A stretch of 64,000 bases of DNA from Notamacropus eugenii (taxonomy: Eukaryota > Chordata > Mammalia > Diprotodontia > Macropodidae): positions 264,207,008 through 264,271,007 of the forward strand of contig NC_092872.1 of NCBI RefSeq assembly GCF_028372415.1. Direction: 5' to 3'. Positions 33,958 through 45,449 of the stretch are shown here, piece by piece (the stretch's first letter is position 1; every line of letters starts with the position of its first letter). The notes beneath the pieces were generated by a model. It worked only from the letters and a program-made list of their open reading frames with translations. It had not been told where the DNA came from and did not search any database. The position numbers and the translations under genes are program-made.

Positions 33958-34470
33958 GCATTTTAAAAGCCAAATTAAGTAGAAGAAAAATTGGTCAAAG
34001 ATTTTTAAAATGCAGTTGACAAAATGAAAAAAAATAATTCACTGTAAGGAGGAGATAAAACCGATTCGATTTAAAACTGTTATTTTAAAACACAGATTTC
34101 ATCTAGTAAAACACATTAGTACACTTAAACTATGAACAGTAAGTGAGGAATCATCAGAATTAAGTGATTAAACTATTTCCCAGAAATTCAATAAATGACT
34201 TTGCATGTCATAAAAAGCAGGTGTATATCGTTGATTCTACTCACTTATCAGTCTCTGATGAATAAGTGATTAGAAGAATAACATTTACTCACTTATGAAT
34301 TCATCCATCATCAAAGAAAGACCTGAAGTTTATTTGATTATGGATTATTTCATGATTCTTTTGTTTTCTCATTATTTATAAAGTTTCCTTTCTGAGATCA
34401 TTTTATCATCAGAGATACCTCAGAATCTTGGTTTTATGGTAATCATTAGGAATATATTTACCCTTAAAAT
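33958..34470. other. Unassigned AT-rich sequence
   Basis: No gene or repeat recognised between the half-LINE and the microsatellite at 34.5 kb. Confidence 0.5.
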
Positions 34471-34497
34471 GGAATGAAAAAAAGAAGGGATTTATCA

Positions 34498-34650
34498 TAT
34501 ATTATGTATATATACATGTGTGTGTATGTACATCCATATGTATATATGTGTGTATGTATGTGTAATTATGTATATATAGTATGTAAGTATATGCATATAG
34601 GTATTATTAAGTATGTGTGTACATGTGCATGTGTTTATGTGTGTATTTGT
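34498..34650. repeat. TATG/TGTA microsatellite
   Basis: Imperfect TATATACATGTGTGTG repeats. Confidence 0.85.
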
Positions 34651-34689
34651 GTATAATGTCATGAATTAAATCATTAACTATTCTGATTG

Positions 34690-36155
34690 CCAAATAGGTT
34701 TTTTTTTTTGTTTTCCCTAAGGCAGAAACAATAAATTATATCACAGCAAGAGGCACAAAAATATGTCACAGTAGAGAGAAAGTGGGGAAGGAGATGGGCA
34801 TTGTTTGAGCTTTACTCTCATCAGATTTGCTTAAAGGAGGGAATAACATACTCAGTTAAATATAGAAATTTAATTTGCCCTATACCTGAAACCATCAGTA
34901 AGCATTATCATTATATAAAAAGGGAATAAGCTAGATGCAATTCCAATAAAATTGGGGTGAAATCAGGATGTTCATTATCACCACTGTTATTCAATGTGGT
35001 AGTAGAAATGTTAACTTTAGCAGTAAGAGAAGAAAAAGAAATTGAAGGAATTAGAATAGGAAAAGAAGAAACTAAGTTATCACTCTTTGCAGACAATATT
35101 ATGATATACATAGAGAATACTAGAAAATCGAGTAAAAAGCTACTTGAAATAATATACAACTTTGCCAAAGTTGCAGGATACAAAATAAACCCACATAAAT
35201 CATCTACATTTCTAAATATTACTAAAAATGCCCAACAGCAAGTCATAGAAAAAGAGATCCTATTTACATTTGCAGTAGACACTATAAAATATTTGGGTAT
35301 CTACTTACCAAAACAAACCCAGGGACTATATGAACACAATTGCAAAACACTTTTCACACAAATAAATCCAGATCTAAGTAATTGGGAAAAAACATCAGTT
35401 GCTCATGGGTAGGCCAAGCTAATATAATAAAAATGACAATTTTAACTGAATTAATTTACTTACTCATTCTCATGCCAATGAAACTACCAGAAAATTATTT
35501 TCTAGAGGTAGAAAAATAGCATAAAACTTCATCTACAAGAACAAAATTTCCAGAATATTAAGGGAATTCATGAAAAGAAATTCTATGGAAGGTAGCCTAG
35601 CCACAGAGATCTCAAATTTTATTATAAAGCAACAATCATCAAAACCATTTGGTACTGCCTAAAAAATAGTGGGATAGCTCAGTGTAGTAGGTTAGGTACT
35701 AAGATAGCCGTCTACTGTTTGATAAGCCCAAAGACCCCAGCTTCTTGAATAAGAACTCACTGTTTGACAACAGCTGTGGGGAAAACTGGATAGTAGTTTG
35801 GTGTACAATGGAAATAGACCAATACCTTACACCACACACCAGAATAAAGTTCAAGTGGGCACATGATCTAGGTATAATGACTGATACTGTAAATAAATTA
35901 AGGGAACAAGGAATAGTTCATTTGTGAGATTTATGGAGAATAGAGAAATTTGTGACCAAACAAGAGATAGAGAACATTTGTAATGCAAAATGGATAATTT
36001 GGTTTATATTAAATTGAAAAGTTTTTGTACAAACAAAGCCAATGCAATCAAGATTAGAAGGGAAGCAGAAAGCTGGGGAAGAATCTTTACTCCTAGTAAC
36101 AAAGGCCTCATTTCTAAAATACATGGAGAACTGAATCAAATTTACAAGCCAATAA
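34690..36155 (+). mobile_element. L1 with internal deletion of the endonuclease region
   Basis: 34715-34880 matches the inter-ORF region also seen at 56640-56750. The sequence then jumps near 34895 straight to the reverse transcriptase (GCSLSPLLFNVVVEML in 34957-35412), so the endonuclease and the first part of the RT are missing. In the active-site stretch the frame reads FADN, so one of the two catalytic aspartates is lost. The downstream part (35745-36150) continues ORF2 with frameshifts and ends in microsatellite DNA. Confidence 0.82.
34957..35412 (+). pseudogene. L1 ORF2 reverse transcriptase fragment
   Basis: An open 151-codon piece of the L1 palm and thumb: SGCSLSPLLFNVV, FADNIMIYIENT, KVAGYKINPHKSS and YLGIYLPKQTQGLYEHN. 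These motifs are typical of L1 ORF2. The Asp pair is changed to Asp-Asn, so it cannot be an active enzyme. Confidence 0.88.
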
Positions 36156-36355
36156 GTGATATACATATATACACATACATACATGTGTTTTTGTGTACAC
36201 ATATATTTATATGTGCTTGTATGTAAATATATGTATGCATACATATACTTATATTCATGTGTGCACACCTATACATGCACATGTATGCACACATAGTTAC
36301 ATATACATTCATATATGCATGTGTATATATTCACATATATAGATATAGATAATAA
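36156..36355. repeat. ACATAT-type microsatellite
   Basis: Irregular CATATATACACATACATACATG repeats at the end of the L1. Confidence 0.8.
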
Positions 36356-36356
36356 G

Positions 36357-36408
<52 letters not shown>

Positions 36409-36426
36409 CAGATAGGTAGGTAGGTA
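36356..36426. repeat. (TAGA)n microsatellite
   Basis: About a dozen TAGA units followed by AGGT units. Confidence 0.9.
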
Positions 36427-36552
36427 GATGAAAGATAAATAGATATATATCTAAATCTACCTAGATATAGATAAATAGAAGTAGATATCTATCTCTCTAC
36501 CTCTATATCTCTGAATCGATATATCTATATTTAGATAGATTGATAGATCAAT

Positions 36553-36565
36553 GGAGAGAGAGAGG

Positions 36566-36647
<82 letters not shown>
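36553..36647. repeat. (GA)n microsatellite, about 95 bp
   Basis: Nearly pure GA dinucleotide with one GGGG interruption near its start. Frames through it (poly Ser-Leu or Arg-Glu) are artefacts. Confidence 0.95.
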
Positions 36648-36651
<4 letters not shown>

Positions 36652-36692
36652 TGGATGGATGGATGGATGGATGGATGGATGGATGGATGGAT
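36648..36692. repeat. (GGAT)n microsatellite
   Basis: Eleven near-perfect GGAT units directly joined to the GA tract. Confidence 0.95.
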
Positions 36693-36699
36693 GCATTGA

Positions 36700-37289
36700 T
36701 GGTTGCAAGGGCTTGATGTTCTACTACAGGAGAGTGACATATCCAATCACTAGAACACATTCAGACTGGAGAATCCTTTGGAACAATATCATTAAGTTTT
36801 AGCTCTCTCTCCCCTAGAACCAAGATAATTTCATTTACAAAAGAGTTTGCCCTGAATTAAGGGGGGGATGTTTTGTTTATAAATTCATGGTCTTCTACTA
36901 ACTTCTAAGTAAATATTTTTAAAATATATTTTATATTAAATTATTAAGTGGTAGTGGGGAGCTTGTGAGTTGGTAATTAACAATATAGAAGAGATATTGA
37001 TTGATACTTATGAGTAACAGTGGGAAGAACACACCAAATGGTGCAAAAGCTGGTAACTTTACAAGAGATAACTGTGTTACTGTAAATGCCTGAGGGAACA
37101 ATGTATATATCAATCTTTTGGGATCCAAACTTTCAATTGGTAGTGAGAGTTAAAATAAGGATCCCTAAGGTATATACAAGATATCCAAAAATTCAACACC
37201 TTAATCAAAATGCACTAAAGAGAAAGTAATTGTAAAACAATACTCATAGTTAAGAATGACACATAATCTCTTTGTTTATGAGGTTTATT
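36700..37289. other. Unassigned AT-rich sequence
   Basis: No gene or named repeat recognised. Confidence 0.5.
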
Positions 37290-37545
37290 ATTTATATGAC
37301 ATGAGGGTATATTGATTAGGGTCAAGAAGACATACCTTCAAATCTAGCAACAGATGCTTAGCTCCTCTATGACTCTGGATAAGACACGTAACCTCTGTTT
37401 GCCTCAGTTTCCTCAACTGTAAAATGGAGATAATAATAGCACCTACCTCCCAAGGTTGTTGTGAACATCAAATGAGATAATATAGGTAAACATTACCACA
37501 ATGATTAATATATAGTAGATGCTATATAAATGTTTGTTCTCCGTC
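37290..37545 (+). repeat. MIR (nearly complete)
   Basis: Carries the well-known GTTTGCCTCAGTTTCCTCAACTGTAAAATGGAGATAATAATAGCACCTACC stretch in parts, then AGGTTGTTGTGAACATCAAATGAG and an end ATATAAATGTTTGTTC. It is one of the best-preserved MIRs here. Confidence 0.85.
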
Positions 37546-37689
37546 TCCCCACCCTTTCCTTCTTTGAAGTTAGGTTCTCATTGGGCAACAGCATTAGATC
37601 ACAAATAGAACACCAAACTTGTATGTGGAAGATCTGAATTTAGAAGCCTTAGTAGATACTCTCTAACTGACTTTGGACAAACCTTCTTT

Positions 37690-38150
37690 TCTTTGTTTAT
37701 TTATTTATTTGAGTCAATGTTCATTAACACATTGTTTAGAGTTTCAGATTTTCTCCCCATCTCTCCCCTCTCCCCACCCCAAGATGGTTTGCATTCTCAT
37801 TACCCCTTACTCCAATCTGCCCTCCCTTCTATCATCCCAACCCCCTCCTATCCCCCTCCTTCTCACTTTCTTATAGGCAAAGACAGATTTCTATGCCCCA
37901 TTTACTGCACATTTTATTTCCCAGTTTCATGTAAAAACAGTTGTCAACATTTCATTTTAAAACTTTCAGTTCCAAATTCTCTCCCTTCTTCCCTCCCCAT
38001 CCACAATTCATTTAAAAGGCAAGCAATTCAATATAGGTTATACCTGTGTACTTAAGCAAAATACTTCCATAATAATTATGGTGTGAAAGATTATATTTCC
38101 CTCCATCCTATTGCACCCTCCCCCTCATTTATTCTATTCTCTCCTCTGAC
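37690..38150 (-). mobile_element. HAL1-like 3' end only
   Basis: Pyrimidine-rich on +, with the CCAATCTGCCCTCCCTTCTATC and GCAAGCAATTCAATATAGG stretches shared by the other half-LINE 3' regions. It is heavily 5' truncated and holds no coding part. Confidence 0.78.
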
Positions 38151-40010
38151 CCCGGAGAAATCATTTAACATCTATGATTCGGTGGCCTCTTAGGTGTTTT
38201 TTCTGCCAAATCTACAGTCTCTTCAAGGCAGTCTCTTAAACCCTCCTAATTGATTCCTATTTTCCTCAATACCTCAGATTTTTCAAATGTTTTTATTCCT
38301 TTGCAAATCATTAGTTCCCTCTCCCCAGATGCTCTTAGCTGAGAACCTCACTTCACATTTCACTAAAAACAAAAACCAAGGCTTTTCACTAAGGACTTCC
38401 TCTTCTGCACTGCTCCTCAACTAAAATCACTCAGGTGTCTTCTGTCACTAGCCTTTAATTAGCCACAGTTTTACATGAAAAGGTGACCCTTCTCTTTGAC
38501 AAGGAAAACCTCTCTATATGCATATTCTTATTCCATCTCATTAGCTCCAATAGATTGCCTCCTCTCTACTTTTTTCTCCCCAATATCTCTTCAATCTCCT
38601 TATCTACTTACTGCTTCTCTACTGTTGAAACATGTTCATGTTTTCACCAGTCTCAAAAATCCCTTGCTTTTAATCTGTCCATCCTAACTAGCTATTATCT
38701 ATTATCTATTCTGTTTTCTTTCTTTTTTCTTCCCTCCTCCCCATTTTCCTTTCTTCCCTCTTTTTTTTCTACTGGAATTCCTTGAGAAATCTGTCAACAA
38801 TAGAAACCTCTGCTTCCTTTCCTTTCACTTTCTTAATTTTTCAGTCTAGCTTCCAATATCATCATTCAATGAAAACTTGTATCTCTGAAGTTATTAATGA
38901 TCTCTTCTGAATTTTCATCTTTTTCTACCTTTCCATACCCTCTGACAGCTTTGATCAGAATATTTTTTACATTATATTCTCATTTGATTTTCATAAAAGT
39001 TTCCATTCTTCTGTCTCTTTTTCTTGATCTTTATCTGTATTAAGATTGCTAACAGTGGACGTTCCCCAAGACTCTGTCATGGGTCCTCTTGGCTTCTTCC
39101 TCCATATATTTTTACTTGTTGATCTCATAAGCTTCCATGGTTTTAATGATCATCTTCAAGCATATGACTCTCAGGTATTCTAATGGAGATCTGACCTCTC
39201 TCTGGACCTCCAGTTTTGTATTTCCAACTGCTTTGTAGACATACTGACTTTTAGATGTTATGTTCACCTCATCATTCTCTTTCACACACCCCTATATACA
39301 ATCTGTGTTCAAGTTCTGTCCTTTCCACCTTTGAAACATTTCTAGTATGTGTTCCCTTCTCTCTGGCAGTTAAAAATTGTTGAATTAGTCTCATCATCTT
39401 ATGCCTGAACTGTGGCAATAGTCTGCTTGTTGGTCTCCCTTCCTCAAATCTCTCCCTATTCCAGTCCATCTTCCACTCACCTGTCATATTGATCTTCTGA
39501 AATGACAAGTCTGACCATGTCACCACCATTCCTTATTCAGTAGAATCCAGTGACTCTTTATTACCTCAAAGATGAAATTTATTTCAAAGCTCCCCATCAT
39601 TTGGTTTCTTCCTACATTTCCAGTTTTCTTATGCCTGTTGCACTTCCATATTTCTTTCAATCCAGAGACAGTATCTCCCCTATTGTTCCTCATATATCAC
39701 ACTTCAACTCCTGAATGAGAACATTCAATGGCTATTCCTTACACACGGAACAATCTCCCTCCCTATTTGTCTTCTAAATTGCCTATGTTCCCTCAAATTT
39801 TAGATAAAGTCCCATGTTCTGCTAGAAGCCTTTCTCAATCTTTTTGAATCTTCGTGTGTTACTACCCCCAACCTTTCTTGTACATCTTGTTTATACATAA
39901 TCATGTATATGTTGTATCCCTTGCCTTCCCTTATATTACCAGAGCTTAGTACAGTACCCGGGACATACATAATAGGTATGTAATTAACAGTCTTTGACTT
40001 ACTGGTTATA
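38151..40010 (+). mobile_element. L2 LINE fragment, long
   Basis: Typical L2 ORF2 C-terminal nucleotide phrases in order: CTCATCATCTTATGCCTGAACTG, GGTCTCCCTTCCTCAAATCTCTCC, TCTGACCATGTCACC and CCTTTCTCAATC, then the 3' end with GAGCTTAGTACAGTACCCGG and ACATAATAGG. The reading frame is broken in many places. The left boundary is uncertain because the first few hundred bases are diverged. Confidence 0.75.
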
Positions 40011-40029
40011 AAAATGCATAGATGAATGT

Positions 40030-40215
40030 GCATGGCAGAGGGATCATGATATAATTGGAAGAGTGTTAGCCTTGGAAGCAGGCGATACCTGGACTAACGT
40101 CCAAGTTTGGATGAATCACAAATAGGTAAGTCATAAATAGTCTCTGAATCATAGTTTGCTCATCTTTGAAAGTGAAACAATAATTATTATGCCATCCTCA
40201 TTAGTAGGTATTATG
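40030..40215 (+). repeat. MIR
   Basis: GAGTGTTAGCCTTGGAAGCAGG...TGAATCATAGTTTGCTCATCTTTGAAA follows the MIR pattern. Confidence 0.65.
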
Positions 40216-41159
40216 AGCAAAATATGTGTTAACTTTGTTAGCCAGAAAGAATTCTAGAAATTTTAAAAATCCCCTAAGAAATGAAACATGCAAATTGTCC
40301 TTGTTAATGCCATAAAAACAGACAGCATCCAAACAGTCCTGATAATTTCATATGAAAAACATTATTTTCTTCTAGAAAATTTACCTAAAATGGCTGTCAA
40401 GTTCCTGTGATTCTAATTTGATATTCTACATTCCTTAAAGAGCAAAGAAAGGAACTTCAAAGTCTTCTGTCTTTGAACTCCATAGGCAGAGGCCCACTGC
40501 TCAAAACCAATTGAAGCATCTTTTAAATAGTAGTTAAGGTAATCAATTTTCTGGGTACTTTGAAGCAGGTTGAACTCAAATTGAGTGGAATCACAATTCA
40601 TATATATTTATTTGGTCACATCTCCTTATCTCCAAACTGGGCAAAAGATGAAAGAGTGGGAAAAAAGAGGGAAAGGGGAACTCCAATCATTTAATGTGAA
40701 AGCAATTTTATAAAATTCTTTCTCCCTCTTTCTGAAAGAGTCCACTCATTCCTTCTTCCATACAATATTAAGGACTTTTTTGTTGCTCTACAAGTTTAAT
40801 TTACTCTGTCTAGATAATTTATGTCTTGGAAATCTGTATCCAGGTTTCCAAGCCATTGGTTTTATTTAGAACACACCTTACATTGATGCTTAATTAGATA
40901 TGTTTTATTTTATCTCCTTTCAAACTCTACATGATTTGGTTCAGTGGGATATTCCTGTATGAGACTGATTTTTTTTTCCCTTCAGAAGATTATATGCATT
41001 AAGGCTCATAATAAAAAGTAGACATGCTGAACATAGAGAACAGTGACCCCATGAAGAGGAGGCCTCACAATTGGCTTTTTATATTCTCAGTGAATGACTT
41101 ATGTAACTTTTCCTTTAATTATTGAATAAGCAGACTGAACAAGAAACACACAAAGTAGA
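40216..41159. other. Unassigned AT-rich sequence
   Basis: No gene or clear repeat. Confidence 0.45.
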
Positions 41160-41240
41160 AAAAGGGTGGCCTCTGGGTTCAAATCTTACCTCTGACACAT
41201 ACTCAATTGTGTCCCACTAGGCAAGTCATTTAACCTCTTT
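41160..41240 (+). repeat. MIR-like fragment
   Basis: GGGTTCAAATCTTACCTCTGACACA...GGCAAGTCATTTAACCTCT has the tRNA-derived SINE core. Confidence 0.55.
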
Positions 41241-41529
41241 AGGGAGGTTAATACTCTATTGCTAGCATTAGAAGGAATGAAAAAAAGTACCTTATCTACG
41301 TCTGTAAGAGAGAATTTCCACACAGCAAGTTCCTGACAGACAAAATCAGAAATTTGTCTCATCCCATCTCCTACCTCTACCCCTTCAGTCTCCATGTCCT
41401 CTTCACTTATGAGTGAACTAACCTGGCAAATTCTATAGTCAATATTAAAAATAGTTTCTTGTGAATCTTCTTAATTCTACTTTTCACTTTGGAGGAATTA
41501 AAAATAATATGTAATTATACCAATTAAGT

Positions 41530-41790
41530 ACAATATGGTAGAGGAGATGGTGAGCTTTTGACCTGGTTTTAAATCTTGTCTCTAACAATTAATAAATACA
41601 TTACGCTGGTCCAGTCATTTAACTTCTCTATTCCTCAATTTTCTTGTCAGTAAAAGGAGGTTAGAATCATAATAACTGTATTGCTTTGTTCACTAAATCA
41701 CTGGGTGGTTAAAAAATCTTTAAAAATACCATATGTGAAGGGCTTGAAGAGCTAAAAGATATTTAGTAAATGCCAGCTAGGATTTATATA
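41530..41790 (+). repeat. MIR
   Basis: GTCATTTAACTTCTCTATTCC...GTAAAAGGAGGTTAGA and an end AGTAAATGCCAGCTAGG follow the MIR order. It is diverged. Confidence 0.6.
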
Positions 41791-42270
41791 AATTTCTCAG
41801 GATGACTTTTGGAAATTGCTGTACTGAGGGAGTACTTGGGAGTAATCTTCTGAACCTGGATGGTCATCTGCCATTGTCATCTCTATTGGTTTATTGAGAA
41901 AAAATAAAGCATGTCCTTCTTCATTTAGAGAAAGACTAAATCTTCTGAATAGTAAAAATGCAGCCCACTCTTAATAATGTGTGTGATACTTTAAATCAGT
42001 CTCTGACTTATAAAAAACATACTGCTGTTTCTCAGTTGTCTCTCTTACTTTAACTTCAGGGAATGTATGCCCCTTTGAAAATAATCATCTAAGCCAAATA
42101 TAATATGAAATTTGGGGCAGGACAAGGTAACATCAGTGATAACAAAAGAATAAATAAATTAGAGACAGCTGGAATTTCTTTTGTGATAGCACACATTTGT
42201 AGATTATTTAGATTCTCTACTCCATGACCCTTAGTTCTCACACTTTATAATATAACTAAGTATTTTGTCG
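41791..42270. other. Unassigned AT-rich sequence
   Basis: No gene or clear repeat. Confidence 0.45.
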
Positions 42271-42352
42271 CTGCTGTCATCGTCTTCATCATCATCATCA
42301 TCATCCTTATCATTGTCGTCGTCGTCGTCATCGTAGTAGTAATAGTAGATAT
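42271..42352. repeat. CATCAT/GTCGTC/GTAGTA trinucleotide repeat
   Basis: Three related triplet tracts in a row (ATC, GTC, GTA). It contains several CpG sites, which is unusual in this AT-rich stretch. Confidence 0.85.
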
Positions 42353-42379
42353 TTATAGTAGTCAGTGTAAGAAAATAGA

Positions 42380-42480
42380 AAATCCACTGGATTTGGAGTC
42401 AGTAATGAACTGTGTTCAAATCACACTTCTGACACTATTTGTTAGACCTGAGCAAGTCACTCCAACTCTTTTGTTTATCA
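42380..42480 (+). repeat. MIR-like fragment
   Basis: CTGGATTTGGAGTCAG...GTTCAAATCACACTTCTGACAC...GCAAGTCACTCC matches the MIR 5' half. Confidence 0.65.
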
Positions 42481-42483
42481 GTA

Positions 42484-42830
42484 TACATATATACACATAT
42501 GCACATGCATACATACATGTTTGTACACATGTATGCACATCTTTGTGCATGCAGGAATGGATGCATATATGTATATATGCATATATGCAGACATGTGTAT
42601 GCAAGTTTATGTGCATGAATAGATAGATTTACAGAGAATGTTTATTCAATGTATGTGCATAAGAATATGCTATATGCGTGTACATATATGCCTATATACA
42701 TGTGGCATACATGCTTGTATGCAGAAATAAAACCAAACACATAGATACACGTGTTCACATGTGTACATGGTATGCATACACATATGTAGATATTCGTGTG
42801 TATGTCTGTATATACACACCATCCTACAAA
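42484..42830. repeat. Imperfect TATGCACATACA microsatellite
   Basis: About 350 bp of degenerate alternating purine-pyrimidine repeats. Frames across it on both strands are artefacts. Confidence 0.8.
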
Positions 42831-42859
42831 AATACTTTTCTCATGTGTTATAACTTAAC

Positions 42860-43025
42860 TAACTCATGAGGCAGACATTTGTAAGATTTTATCCAATTTA
42901 CAGTTGAAGGAGTTGAGATTTAGTGACTGAATTTTCCATGAATAGGTAAGCAGTAAAATGGTATTAGACCCTATGCCTTTCTCCCTCCTAACTTCGAGAC
43001 TAGCTTCTATTCTACCATATGACCC
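42860..43025 (-). repeat. MIR
   Basis: CTCATGAGGCAGACATTTGTAAG...ATTTACAGTTGAAGG resembles the reverse MIR core. Confidence 0.55.
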
Positions 43026-45389
43026 AGAAAACCACAGACAAAATAAATTCTTCAGGATTGATTCTTCATCCTGATAACCTCCCACAGGAGTTCCATGATT
43101 CAAAAAATCATTTGGGAACATCCATGATCTATGACCTGGAAGATCTCTCCAAACATATGGAACAGTTTGAATATGTATTTATTGATTTAAAAAAAGATAA
43201 AAGAACATTGAATTTACATCCTGAAAACCAACTTTATTTTTAGTTGTATGTTCCACAAGTCAAGTATTTCTTCAATGTTTAAAAACCTTTTGAAGATTGA
43301 GTATTTCTCTGCAAAAAAGAAAGATATATTCCCCATAAGAGACAGTTTGCTTTTAAACATAATGAGGATGAATGAATAAAACAATGAATGAAACATTTAT
43401 TAAGCATTTAGTATGCACAAAGTTCTTTGCTGAAAGCTGAAGATGGAAAAAAACAACAGACTCTGCTCCCAAGATCACATTTTAGTGGAGAAAAATCAAA
43501 TACGGAATACTACAGCTGCAAATCAGGTGGAAAAGTCCTATGATCCTTTGGACAGAGCAGCAAAGCAGATGGTAATGCCTCTTCTCTGATGTAATTTCTA
43601 GTGCTAAAATGATAATAATGAGTTCTGTTTCTGAGTCATTTGACATTGCCAAGGACTTGGGTGGAGAGAGCTTTTTTTTCTGGGTCTTTATTATTTCTGA
43701 CTATAGCACCTTTAGGAAGAGTATTCCCCAAGCTACATCTCCAAAGGGGTTGTTTCCCAAGAAAATGGCCATGGGCACTGGGTATTGAGATGGAAAGATT
43801 TCTATTTTCACAGTTCTGGGTCTCAAGGTTCAAGACTGTCTCCATTGGATCTAAAGGGAGATAATATTAAATGGCTGTGATCTGACTTGGCTGGCACACA
43901 CCATCTTCCCCCATTCCATTATTCTGGTGCTCTGTTGCTTCAGTTGGGCTGTCTTATCTCTCCCATATGTGATAGTTAACTAGTATTTGGCCAAAATAGG
44001 TTGTCCCCTCTCCATAGTAGTTGTTTTCTCAGGTGATTACTGTGAGGGCAAGGATGTAAGCAGGATTAGTGCCCAGAGTTGTGCTCCCCCTCCCAGGGCT
44101 CTTGACCCCAAACTCAACAACTATCTCTCTGACCAATGATAGCTGTGGAAGCTGTGCTAGAAGCAGGTCTGGTAGCTTATGGAAGGGAGAGTGATGATAA
44201 TGTTATTTACTCGGCTTTTGGGTTCAGTGTTCAAGACTCTCCTCATTAGGATCTGATAGGAGATGGTGATAATTTGACTTTCATAGTACATGTTGCCTCT
44301 CTGTCCTTTGGGATGACTTGCTGCTTCAGATAGGCTTGCTTATCTCTTAATATAATAAACATGTGTAATGCTGTTTTGGTGGATTTAATCCTTACTTTCC
44401 TTCTTTTTGTAGTTAGTCAAACCTGACTTCCACTTGCCTCAAAAGTATTATTTTAATATGACATGCTTTAATTCCAATATTCAGTCTTTTCTTTCAAAGA
44501 ATCTCTTTGAAGTCCCTTCTGACTCTGAGAGTTTATCAGTGACTGGCCTAAGCTCATGCAGCCTATCAGATGAAGGTACAGGAATGCACACAGGGGAACT
44601 TGACAGCTACGTCAAGGCCCCTTTATCTAACTGTATTTTTTCCTTGCTATTTTCAATGATGCTATGAATTTATTTTAGAAGAATAGGACAGAAACTTGCT
44701 CTCTACCTAAGAATCCTTACTAAATTCTGATGATCCCATTTCCCCCTCTTACACCAGTCCTTTTTGATCTGGAAAAAATAAAGATTTGCATCATTAAAAA
44801 TCATTCTAAGTCTAGCTCATAACCTGGGAGCGGAAACACTTGTCACACAGTTAAAAAAAATAAACTTTTGAGTCAGCATGGTTTGACTGGGATTAAATAG
44901 TCAAACCTTTGACCGTTATACCTTACATCATGTGGCTTAAAGGCTGACAGAGAAGGTCACATGGATTTGGCATTTAATTAAATTCATTTTAAAAGGAAAA
45001 GTCCAGCCTCATATGGAGATTTGCAAAGGCATGTCTAAATATTCCCAGGCATAAACCATATCTGAGTCTCTGAAAAATATTCAGTAGGAACACCACATTA
45101 GGAGGAATGGAGACTGCAATAGAATCCCAATGCTGCTTTGAGGGAAATGTGTAAACTCACTAGAAGACAAGTCATTATCTATTCCTTATCATAAAGAAAT
45201 CAAATGTTGGAAAATTCTCTAAAATCATATCTTGACCTTCTTTCATTTTCTACTTTGACATTTCATTTCTTTCCTAGATTTCCTTTATAACCAGATAAAC
45301 GTTTTACCAAAGTGCCCCTTTACATGTCTAACTTTCTATCTTGTACTTTTTTGTGCATAGAGTTCACTAATCAATAATTATGATAATAA
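43026..45389. other. Unassigned sequence, about 2.4 kb
   Basis: No confident gene. A short L2/MIR-like piece (TTATTAAGCATTTAGTATGCAC) lies near 43395-43470. Frames of up to about 77 codons show no recognisable protein or splice-supported structure. This is one of the longer stretches without recognised young repeats. Confidence 0.45.
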
Positions 45390-45449
45390 AAATGATAATT
45401 AACATTTATGTAGCACCTGCCATGTGTCAGCCACTCTGCTTATGAATAA
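45390..45449 (-). repeat. MIR, left part (split by RTE)
   Basis: TTAACATTTATGTAGCACCTGCCATGTG is the reverse MIR end. The rest appears after the RTE at about 47535. Confidence 0.65.

Noticed and set aside
36457-36802. Long frames of poly Ser-Leu-Ser-Leu and Arg-Glu-Arg-Glu with His-Pro-Ser-Ile repeats
   Set aside because: They are translations of (GA)n and (GGAT)n microsatellites on both strands.
42393-42869. Cys/Tyr/His-rich frames on both strands
   Set aside because: They come from the imperfect TATGCACATACA repeat.
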